DNA from: Bacteroidales bacterium
GTDB taxonomy: Bacteria > Bacteroidota > Bacteroidia > Bacteroidales > UBA12077
Assembly (NCBI GenBank): GCA_030600625.1
Contig: JAUVLS010000086.1
Location: 1-6,249 of the forward strand
Length of the DNA stretch: 6,249 nucleotides
Direction of reading: 5' to 3'
The position numbers and the translations under genes were made by a program. Positions 1 through 4,405 of this stretch are shown piece after piece (the first letter of the stretch is position 1; every line of letters starts with the position of its first letter). Under the pieces are notes generated by a model that had not been told where the DNA came from, did no database searches, and worked only from the letters and a program-made list of their open reading frames with translations.

Positions 1-1144
1 AAATTTTCGGATAAATTGCATACTTATTTTCATATATATAATTGGCCATCCCGCTTTCTATGTTTCTTATATCATGTGACGATAATTTTGAGACACCAAC
101 AGAATCCTTCCTATAACCTTTTGATGTTAAGTACCTTATCAATATATATTTCGTTTTTTGTCCTTTTTGATCTTCTCCTTTATAAGATACAGAACTTAAA
201 TTGTTCCATTCCTTTTCGAGCTCCTTTTGACAAACATAAATCCAAACATAATTTCCGTTTTCAAGCTGACCTTTTTCTATAAAATGTTCATATAAATTAC
301 CAGATTGGGTGTAGTTTTCCAAATTCTTAAAATCGACAATTTCTTTTGAATAAAACTTAGAAAATGAATGAGTTAAAAATGAAGCTATCAATAGAAAAAT
401 TGTAATTAATGATACCTGAAGAAATAATTTGGGAATAATATCCTGAATCTTGAATGACACAAAACCAAAAACCAGAAACAGGGTAATAAAGAAAATACTA
501 ATTCCTGTAAATGATTTTAATAAATACAAAAATATTATTAGCCAAACAATAAAAATAAAATATGTAATAAACTCGAATCTGGTGTTCTTAATTCTTTTGG
601 AGAATAAAATATATCCTAAAGAAAATATACTGATATTAATTAATAAGCTTAGTCGGATATGCGACATGAACGCAGAAATATTTCTGATACTTTGAATCGG
701 ATAATCAATTACCTCAACTAAAATTAATGTACTAATAATAGTAGAAGCGACAACCGCGAGCGAAAACCAAATCAATATTTTTTTTATTTGCTGAATTGAT
801 AATTTTTGAGAAGTGCCAATAATTATTGGAAATAATAATAAAATAGCCTTATTCCCTAAATCATGAAAAGCATATTTAAAGTTGCTTGTATTAATAAGCC
901 ATAAAAGATGAATTAGAAAAATTCCTGTGAAAATCAAAATTGATTTACCTGCCCGTTCGGCAGACGGGTTCGCTTTTATCTCCTTCCATTTTCTTTTAAA
1001 ATCCCATTCAAGAATCCAGTTTGATATTAAAAAAATCATTGATACACTTATTGCAAATCTCGAAAGAGGTAAACAAATTGCAATAAGAATGAGTCCAAAA
1101 TAGTAAAGTTTAAAATGATTAAATGTGATATTGAATATTCTCAT
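1..1144 (-). CDS. O-antigen ligase/polymerase family membrane protein, 3'-truncated by window edge
   Basis: An uninterrupted minus-strand frame runs from an ATG at 1144 to the window edge (381 codons, no stop reached). The protein is polytopic: hydrophobic segments lie near residues 12-26, 29-43, 68-85, 98-111, 122-144, 164-182, 191-209, 213-230 and 238-257, followed by a soluble loop from about 260. Family-like features are the NTSNFKYAFHDL stretch (85-96), SHIRLSLL (161-168), SFTG (211-214) and a long hydrophilic part with ENGNYVWIYVCQKE (295-308) and LIRYLTSKG (335-343), as I recall from O-antigen ligase (PF04932-type) proteins of Bacteroidota. Such inner-membrane enzymes join or polymerise lipid-linked surface glycans at the periplasmic face; the substrate cannot be told from sequence. 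The start is supported by the hydrophobic N-terminus and an in-phase -7 box just upstream. It is transcribed divergently from rplM. Residues 59-66 (NPSAERAG) come from a dispersed palindromic repeat. The alternative is a generic EpsG/Wzy polymerase. Confidence 0.82.
   Translation of the reverse strand, partial: MRIFNITFNHFKLYYFGLILIAICLPLSRFAISVSMIFLISNWILEWDFKRKWKEIKANPSAERAGKSILIFTGIFLIHLLWLINTSNFKYAFHDLGNKAILLLFPIIIGTSQKLSIQQIKKILIWFSLAVVASTIISTLILVEVIDYPIQSIRNISAFMSHIRLSLLINISIFSLGYILFSKRIKNTRFEFITYFIFIVWLIIFLYLLKSFTGISIFFITLFLVFGFVSFKIQDIIPKLFLQVSLITIFLLIASFLTHSFSKFYSKEIVDFKNLENYTQSGNLYEHFIEKGQLENGNYVWIYVCQKELEKEWNNLSSVSYKGEDQKGQKTKYILIRYLTSKGYRKDSVGVSKLSSHDIRNIESGMANYIYENKYAIYPKI
948..968. 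repeat. GC-rich palindromic repeat inside the O-antigen ligase gene
   Basis: A 21-nt GC-rich element reads CCTGCCCGTTC, then GGCAGACGGG. The arms CCCGT (952-956) and ACGGG (964-968) pair around a 7-nt loop. It matches the copy at 3411-3431 at 19 of 21 positions although the two genes are unrelated and on opposite strands. On the minus strand it is read in frame and encodes residues 59-66, NPSAERAG, in the loop between the second and third hydrophobic segments. If the N-terminus is inside, that loop is cytoplasmic. Confidence 0.75.
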
Positions 1145-1165
1145 ATTTTCTATAAATCTTACCTT

Positions 1166-1173
1166 CAAAGATA
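1166..1173 (-). promoter_or_regulatory. Candidate -7 box for the O-antigen ligase gene
   Basis: On the minus strand this reads TATCTTTG, a full match to the Bacteroidota -7 consensus TAnnTTTG. It lies 22 nt from the ATG at 1144, giving a short leader. No TTG is found at the expected -33 distance, only a T-run (minus strand 1198-1194). The site is therefore supported by the -7 box and its position alone. Confidence 0.45.
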
Positions 1174-1186
1174 GTTAAAGATAGTT
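1167..1186. repeat. Perfect 10-bp tandem duplication over the promoter
   Basis: AAAGATAGTT occurs twice with no gap (1167-1176 and 1177-1186). On the minus strand this gives two -7-like boxes, TATCTTTA and TATCTTTG, spaced exactly 10 bp apart, or one helical turn. Confidence 0.7.
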
Positions 1187-1228
1187 GAGATTTAAAAACG
1201 TAATTTAATTTGAAAAATTATCTGCAAA

Positions 1229-1267
1229 TTGAATTGAAAAAACTGCTTGTTAGTCTTTTCAATTTAA
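1229..1267. repeat. Inverted repeat upstream of the first rplM promoter candidate
   Basis: TTGAATTGAAAA (1229-1240) pairs with TTTTCAATTTAA (1256-1267): 12 pairs including one G-T, across a 15-nt spacer. The right arm covers the -33 zone of the -7 box at 1276-1283, so the repeat could be an operator. It could also be chance symmetry in AT-rich DNA. No T-tract follows in a position that would make it a terminator. Confidence 0.4.
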
Positions 1268-1275
1268 AATTTAAC

Positions 1276-1283
1276 TATATTTG
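1276..1283 (+). promoter_or_regulatory. rplM: Candidate promoter P1 (-7 box) for the rplM operon
   Basis: TATATTTG fits TAnnTTTG exactly and is followed by CGGCTCG, a GC-rich initiation region like that often seen after this box in Bacteroidota. The -33 element is weak: the nearest TTG (1247-1249) is 26 nt away. If used, it gives an rplM leader of about 170 nt. Confidence 0.45.
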
Positions 1284-1338
1284 CGGCTCGTTTTTACGAT
1301 TATTTAGAGTTCCCAAAGATCATTATTTGTAAGTCAGG

Positions 1339-1363
1339 TTATTAACAGATAATTTGTTGATAA
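1339..1363. repeat. Inverted repeat just upstream of promoter P2
   Basis: TTATTAACA (1339-1347) pairs with TGTTGATAA (1355-1363) through 9 pairs (one G-T) with a 7-nt loop. It ends 5 nt before the TTG of P2. A transcript from P1 would contain it as a hairpin, while in DNA it could be a protein-binding site. Confidence 0.4.
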
Positions 1364-1368
1364 ATTTC

Positions 1369-1397
1369 TTGATTTATAAAAAATAATTGTATTTTTG
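1369..1397 (+). promoter_or_regulatory. rplM: Candidate promoter P2 for the rplM-rpsI-rpsB-tsf operon
   Basis: TTG (1369-1371), an 18-nt spacer and TATTTTTG (1390-1397) match the Bacteroides-type -33 / -7 (TAnnTTTG) arrangement, followed by CAATCCG. Initiation would be expected near 1402-1405, leaving a leader of about 60 nt before the rplM start at 1463. This is the best promoter match in the window. Confidence 0.65.
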
Positions 1398-1450
1398 CAA
1401 TCCGTAAAATACAGGATAAAGTAATGTATTTAGGTATTAATTAAAATGTT

Positions 1451-1465
1451 AGGAGTCAAAAAGTG
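1451..1465 (+). promoter_or_regulatory. rplM: Shine-Dalgarno sequence and GTG start of rplM
   Basis: AGGAG (1451-1455) stands 7 nt before GTG (1463-1465). A clear Shine-Dalgarno match is uncommon in Bacteroidota, and the other starts in this window lack one. The GTG is chosen because the protein then begins VDTLSYKTVSANKATV (initiator read as Met), the family's usual N-terminus. An out-of-frame ATG at 1446 lies upstream and its 9-codon frame (MLGVKKWIH, stop at 1473-1475) overlaps the rplM start. Confidence 0.65.
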
Positions 1466-1918
1466 GATACATTAAGTTACAAAACAGTATCAGCCAACAA
1501 AGCAACCGTTCAAAAAGAATGGATTATTGTTGATGCAAAAGACGAGGTATTAGGCCGACTAGCTTCAAAAGTTGCGAAAATTTTAAGAGGTAAAAACAAA
1601 CCTTCTTTTACACCACATGTTGATTGTGGGGATAATGTAATCGTAATAAATGCTAGCCAAATTCAATTAACTGGAAATAAAATGACCGACAAACAATATG
1701 TAAGTCATTCCGGTTATCCAGGTGGACAAAAATTTATTACCCCTGAAGCATTATTAGCAAAAAAACCTATTGCAGTAGTTGAAAAAGCTGTAAAAGGAAT
1801 GTTGCCAAAAAGTCGTCTTGGCAGAGAATTATTTAGAAACCTTTATGTTTATGAAGGCAGCGAGCATGCTCAAGAAGCACAAAAACCAAAAAAAGTAGAT
1901 TTAAACTCAATTAAATAA
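1463..1918 (+). CDS. rplM: 50S ribosomal protein L13 (uL13)
   Basis: This 151-residue protein has the normal length for bacterial uL13, an early-binding protein of the large ribosomal subunit that contacts 23S rRNA. Visible features are the N-terminus DTLSYKTVSANKATV, EWIIVDAKDEVLGRLASKVAK (19-39), LRGKNKPSFTPHVDCGDNVIVIN (41-63), the GYPGG turn (84-88) and the L13 signature KGMLPKSRLGR to YEGSEH (111-135). The C-terminus ends at LNSIK. It is the first gene of an operon with rpsI 5 nt downstream; the rplM-rpsI pairing is nearly universal in bacteria and these proteins are needed in equal amounts. Translation starts at GTG with an AGGAG element upstream. Confidence 0.98.
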   Translation: MDTLSYKTVSANKATVQKEWIIVDAKDEVLGRLASKVAKILRGKNKPSFTPHVDCGDNVIVINASQIQLTGNKMTDKQYVSHSGYPGGQKFITPEALLAKKPIAVVEKAVKGMLPKSRLGRELFRNLYVYEGSEHAQEAQKPKKVDLNSIK

Positions 1919-1923
1919 TTAGT

Positions 1924-2310
1924 ATGGAAGTAATAAATACTTTAGGAAGAAGAAAAGCTGCTGTTGCACGGGTTTATTTAAGTGAAGGAAAAGGAAAAAT
2001 AACAATTAACAAGCGTGAATTGGAAGATTTTTTCCCTACAAAACCACTTCAGTACGTTGTTAAACAACCTCTAGAATTAGTTGAAGTTGCCGGAAAATTC
2101 GATCTTAAGATTAACATCTTTGGTGGTGGAATTAAAGGACAGGCAGAAGCTGTTCGATTAGGAATTTCAAGAGCATTAATCGAAGTAAATCCAGAACACA
2201 GAGATGCTTTGAAAAAAGCTGGATTCTTAACAAGAGATTCAAGAGTTGTAGAACGTAAAAAACCCGGTCAACCAAAAGCGCGCAAGAAGTTTCAATTTAG
2301 TAAAAGATAG
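1924..2310 (+). CDS. rpsI: 30S ribosomal protein S9 (uS9)
   Basis: At 128 residues this is the standard size of uS9, a small-subunit head protein. It begins MEVINTLGRRKAAVARVYL, carries the S9 signature GGGIKGQAEAVRLGISRAL (67-85), and has the basic tail KKPGQPKARKKFQFSKR (112-128). The conserved C-terminal SKR reaches the P site and contacts tRNA in known ribosome structures; it is intact here. Only 5 nt (TTAGT) separate it from the rplM stop, with no Shine-Dalgarno match, which suggests coupled translation. A 116-nt gap with a strong hairpin follows before rpsB. Confidence 0.98.
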   Translation: MEVINTLGRRKAAVARVYLSEGKGKITINKRELEDFFPTKPLQYVVKQPLELVEVAGKFDLKINIFGGGIKGQAEAVRLGISRALIEVNPEHRDALKKAGFLTRDSRVVERKKPGQPKARKKFQFSKR

Positions 2311-2348
2311 AATAATATTCTGTTGGATAATATTCCGTTTAGTATCTA

Positions 2349-2386
2349 AATTGTTGAGACGTCCTGCAAGGAGCTACTCAGCAATT
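2349..2386 (+). promoter_or_regulatory. rpsB: Two-part hairpin in the rpsB leader, candidate S2 autoregulatory element
   Basis: AATTGTTGAG (2349-2358) pairs with CTCAGCAATT (2377-2386) over 10 pairs including one G-U. Inside, an asymmetric loop (ACG / GCTA) leads to a 4-bp stem TCCT / AGGA closed by GCA. The apex contains AAGGAG (2368-2373), but it is over 50 nt from the rpsB ATG, so it is not that gene's ribosome-binding site. No T-run follows, so this is not an intrinsic terminator. Ribosomal protein leaders often mimic rRNA binding sites, and S2 represses rpsB-tsf in E. coli. Whether this hairpin binds S2 is inference; an RNA-processing or stability element is the alternative. Confidence 0.5.
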
Positions 2387-2426
2387 GACTGATTAAAAAG
2401 AATGTAAACGTTAAAAAAACAAACAA

Positions 2427-3449
2427 ATGTCAAGAACAAATTTTAATGAATTATTAGAAGCAGGTGTTCATTTCGGACACTTGAAAAGAAAATGGAATCC
2501 TTCAATGGCTCCTTATATCTTCATGGAGCGTAACGGAATTCACATTATTGATTTACAAAAGACTGAAGCAAAATTAAACGAAGCATGTAATGCTTTAAAA
2601 CAAATTGCTAAATCAGGTCGAAAAATTTTATTTGTTGCTACAAAAAAACAAGCTAAAGATATAGTTTCAGAGAAAGTTCAAAGTACTCAGATGCCTTACG
2701 TAACAGAACGTTGGCCCGGTGGTATGTTAACAAACTTCCCAACCATTCGTAGAGCTATTAAGAAAATGTCTTCCATCGACAAAATGGAAACAGATGGTAC
2801 TTTAAATAATCTTGCAAAAAGGGAAAAATTGCAAGTTACCCGTCAAAGAGCTAAACTTGAAAAAATGTTAGGCAGTATTTCGGATATGACAAGACTTCCT
2901 GCTGCAATGTTTATTGTTGATGTTTCAAAAGAACATATTGCTGTAAGAGAAGCAAAAAGACTTAATATTCCTCTTTTTGGAATTGTTGATACAAACTCGG
3001 ATCCAATTCCTATTGATTTTCCTATCCCCGCAAACGATGATGCTTCAAAATCAATTTCATTAATCTTAGACAAGGTTACTGATTCGATTAAGGAAGGATT
3101 AGAAGAAAGAAAAATGGAGAAGGAAAAAGAAGGTTCTGCAAAAGAGAGTAAAAAAGGAACTAAAGAGCCAATAGTTGATGCTAAAAAAACCAGTGCCAGA
3201 AAAACAGAAGAAACTCCTGCTGAGGAATCTGCTGATTCTGCCGGAAAAGAAGCTAAAAAGTCTGTAAAGAAGGCCGAAGTTAAAGAAGAAAAAGTAAAAA
3301 TAGAAGCTAAAAAATCTGCAAAGAAGCCTGCTCGTCCGACAGGCGAGGAAGTAGCAAAGAAAGAAGAAAAGATTACACCTGCTAGCTCGGCAGGCGGGGC
3401 AGACGCTAAACCTGCCCGTTCCGCAGGCGGGAAAGATACAAAAGAATAA
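2427..3449 (+). CDS. rpsB: 30S ribosomal protein S2 (uS2) with long charged C-terminal tail
   Basis: Residues 1-228 form a complete uS2 core. The first signature is LLEAGVHFGHLKRKWNPSMAPYIF (9-32). WPGGMLTNFPTIRRAI (96-111) and the second signature around PLFGIVDTNSDPIPIDFPIPANDDASKSI (182-210) follow. S2 sits on the back of the small subunit between head and body and joins late in assembly. Residues 229-340 are an added tail of about 112 residues, rich in Lys, Glu and Ala and predicted disordered. Many Bacteroidota S2 proteins have some tail, but 340 residues is longer than I expect. The tail contains three in-frame copies of a dispersed palindromic DNA repeat (residues 301-307, 318-324 and 329-335). 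The ATG follows A-rich DNA without a Shine-Dalgarno match. It is cotranscribed with tsf, the usual bacterial arrangement. Confidence 0.97.
   Translation: MSRTNFNELLEAGVHFGHLKRKWNPSMAPYIFMERNGIHIIDLQKTEAKLNEACNALKQIAKSGRKILFVATKKQAKDIVSEKVQSTQMPYVTERWPGGMLTNFPTIRRAIKKMSSIDKMETDGTLNNLAKREKLQVTRQRAKLEKMLGSISDMTRLPAAMFIVDVSKEHIAVREAKRLNIPLFGIVDTNSDPIPIDFPIPANDDASKSISLILDKVTDSIKEGLEERKMEKEKEGSAKESKKGTKEPIVDAKKTSARKTEETPAEESADSAGKEAKKSVKKAEVKEEKVKIEAKKSAKKPARPTGEEVAKKEEKITPASSAGGADAKPARSAGGKDTKE
3327..3348. repeat. GC-rich palindromic repeat, copy 1 in the rpsB tail
   Basis: This element begins CCTGCTCGTC and ends CAGGCGAGG. The arms CTCGTC (3331-3336) and GGCGAG (3342-3347) pair around a 5-nt loop with one G-T. 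It starts on a codon boundary and encodes PARPTGE (301-307). It matches the 3411 copy at 16 of 21 positions. Confidence 0.65.
3378..3398. repeat. GC-rich palindromic repeat, copy 2 in the rpsB tail
   Basis: CCTGC (3378-3382) pairs perfectly with GCAGG (3390-3394) across a 7-nt loop, followed by CGGG. It starts on a codon boundary and encodes PASSAGG (318-324). It matches the 3411 copy at 17 of 21 positions. Confidence 0.7.
3411..3431. repeat. GC-rich palindromic repeat, copy 3 in the rpsB tail
   Basis: CCTGC (3411-3415) pairs with GCAGG (3423-3427); alternatively CCCG (3415-3418) pairs with CGGG (3428-3431). It encodes PARSAGG (329-335), five residues before the S2 C-terminus. It is closest to the copy at 948-968 in a different gene (19 of 21), closer than to its two neighbours in rpsB. 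Confidence 0.75.
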
Positions 3450-3460
3450 TTAATTCAAAA

Positions 3461-3484
3461 CCTTGTCTGCCGACAGGCAGGCAG
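3461..3484. repeat. GC-rich palindromic repeat forming a hairpin before tsf
   Basis: TTGTCTGCC (3463-3471) pairs with GGCAGGCAG (3476-3484) through 9 pairs (two G-T) closed by a GACA tetraloop. It fills most of the 49-nt rpsB-tsf gap and ends 14 nt before the tsf ATG at 3499. In the operon mRNA it would be a stable hairpin close to the ribosome landing site of tsf. No T-tract follows, so it is not an intrinsic terminator. Confidence 0.7.
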
Positions 3485-3498
3485 TAAAAATTAAGAAA

Positions 3499-4323
3499 AT
3501 GGCTCAAATAACTGCATCTGAAGTAAATAAATTGAGGAAAATGACTGGCGCCGGAATGATGGATTGTAAAAAAGCACTGGTTGAAGCTGAAGGAAATTTC
3601 GATAAAGCACAACAAATCATTCGTGAAAAAGGCATGGCTGTTGCAAACAAGCGTTCTGACAGAGAAGCTAGCGAAGGTGTTGTTTTAGCAAAAGTAGACG
3701 GAACAAAAGGTGCTATTATATCATTAAATTGCGAAACTGATTTCGTAGCTAAAAATGAAGATTTTGTAAAATTAGCTGAAAACATTCTTGATAAAGCTTT
3801 AGAAAATTTGCCAGCAGACCTTGAAGGTTTAAATAAGCTTGAAATTGACGGAATAAAGATTTCTGATAAGATTATTGAACAAACAGGTGTTATCGGCGAA
3901 AAAATAGATTTAAAATATTTTGATAAGATTGAAGCTGAACAAGTTGCTGCATACATTCATAGCGATAAAAAATTAGCTACTCTTGTTGGTTTAACTAAAA
4001 CCGGAATTGACGAGCAAGTGGGAAAAGATATAGCTATGCAGGTTGCTGCGATGGAACCAGTTGCTGTTAACAAAGAACAGATTCCTCAGGATACTATTGA
4101 AAAAGAACTTGAGATTGGAAGAAATCAAGCTTTAGCCGAAGGAAAACCAGAAAACTTAGTTGATAAAATTGCTCAGGGTAAATTAAATAAATTTTTCAAA
4201 GAAAATACTTTACTTAGCCAGGCTTTCATTAAAGAAAGTAAAATATCAGTTCAGCAATATTTGCAACAAACTGATAAAGACTTAACAGTTTCTGATTTTA
4301 AAAGATATTCAATTAAGCAATAA
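3499..4323 (+). CDS. tsf: Elongation factor Ts
   Basis: This 274-residue protein is the guanine-nucleotide exchange factor that releases GDP from EF-Tu in the cytoplasm. The N-terminal UBA-like domain is clear (MAQITASEVNKLRKMTGAGMMDCKKALVEAEG, then NFDKAQQIIREKG up to residue 45). The exchange motif TDFV at 80-83, within CETDFVAKNEDFV, inserts near the EF-Tu magnesium site in known structures. The remainder is a full core ending DKDLTVSDFKRYSIKQ. The length is close to E. coli EF-Ts (283). The ATG at 3499 matches the conserved start MAQITAxEV; a TTG at 3463 in the same frame would add 12 residues encoded by a palindromic repeat and is rejected. The gene is last in the operon; a strong terminator follows 21 nt after the stop. 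Confidence 0.97.
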   Translation: MAQITASEVNKLRKMTGAGMMDCKKALVEAEGNFDKAQQIIREKGMAVANKRSDREASEGVVLAKVDGTKGAIISLNCETDFVAKNEDFVKLAENILDKALENLPADLEGLNKLEIDGIKISDKIIEQTGVIGEKIDLKYFDKIEAEQVAAYIHSDKKLATLVGLTKTGIDEQVGKDIAMQVAAMEPVAVNKEQIPQDTIEKELEIGRNQALAEGKPENLVDKIAQGKLNKFFKENTLLSQAFIKESKISVQQYLQQTDKDLTVSDFKRYSIKQ

Positions 4324-4344
4324 TCTTGTTTATCATAAATTTAT

Positions 4345-4374
4345 AAAGGGAGTTCGTTTTGAACTCCCTTTTTT
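4345..4374 (+). terminator. Intrinsic terminator of the rplM-rpsI-rpsB-tsf operon
   Basis: AAAGGGAGTTC (4345-4355) and GAACTCCCTTT (4361-4371) form a perfect 11-bp stem with a GTTTT loop. The T-run after the G-C pairs extends to 4375, followed by ATTTT. It starts 21 nt after the tsf stop. Confidence 0.93.
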
Positions 4375-4387
4375 TATTTTAATTTTA
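4357..4387 (+). promoter_or_regulatory. Possible promoter overlapping the terminator
   Basis: TTTTG (4357-4361, in the terminator loop and first arm base), an 18-nt spacer and TAATTTTA (4380-4387) give a 7 of 8 match to the TTG / TAnnTTTG arrangement with the same spacer as P2. Initiation near 4392 would leave a very short leader before the ATG at 4406. A promoter is expected here because a strong terminator precedes the gene by only 31 nt, but T-rich DNA makes chance matches likely. Confidence 0.3.
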
Positions 4388-4405
4388 TCAAAAATAATTC
4401 TTACC

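Larger units (their letters stand above)
1145..1462. other. Divergent intergenic control region
   Basis: This is a 318-nt gene-free stretch between the two divergent start codons. It holds a minus-strand -7 box in a tandem 10-bp duplication, two inverted repeats (1229-1267 and 1339-1363), two plus-strand promoter candidates (-7 boxes at 1276-1283 and 1390-1397) and a Shine-Dalgarno-like sequence before rplM. I see no tRNA-like cloverleaf and no ORF of convincing length in it. Confidence 0.7.

Noticed and set aside
16..282. Plus-strand ORF of 88 residues
   Set aside because: It lies antisense to the O-antigen ligase frame, which has family-like motifs throughout; this ORF has no recognisable features.
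450..695. Plus-strand ORF of 81 residues
   Set aside because: It is also antisense to the membrane-protein gene; its apparent hydrophobicity comes from the AT-rich complement.
2323..2353. A separate promoter for rpsB (TTG, 21-nt spacer, TAAATTG)
   Set aside because: The -7 match is incomplete and its end lies inside the leader hairpin stem; there is not enough support.
3327..3484. A CRISPR array, because of repeated short palindromes at close spacing
   Set aside because: The repeats are degenerate, the spacings are unequal (51, 33 and 50 nt), the intervals are coding sequence of rpsB, and no cas genes are present.
3463..3498. TTG-initiated N-terminal extension of EF-Ts (12 residues, MSADRQAVKIKK)
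   Set aside because: The added residues are encoded by the palindromic repeat, the start is a rare TTG, and the conserved EF-Ts N-terminus MAQITA begins at the ATG at 3499.
3406..3615. Minus-strand ORF containing LPVGRQGFEL
   Set aside because: It is a shadow of rpsB/tsf; the peptide is simply a translation of the palindromic repeat, which often creates such spurious ORFs.
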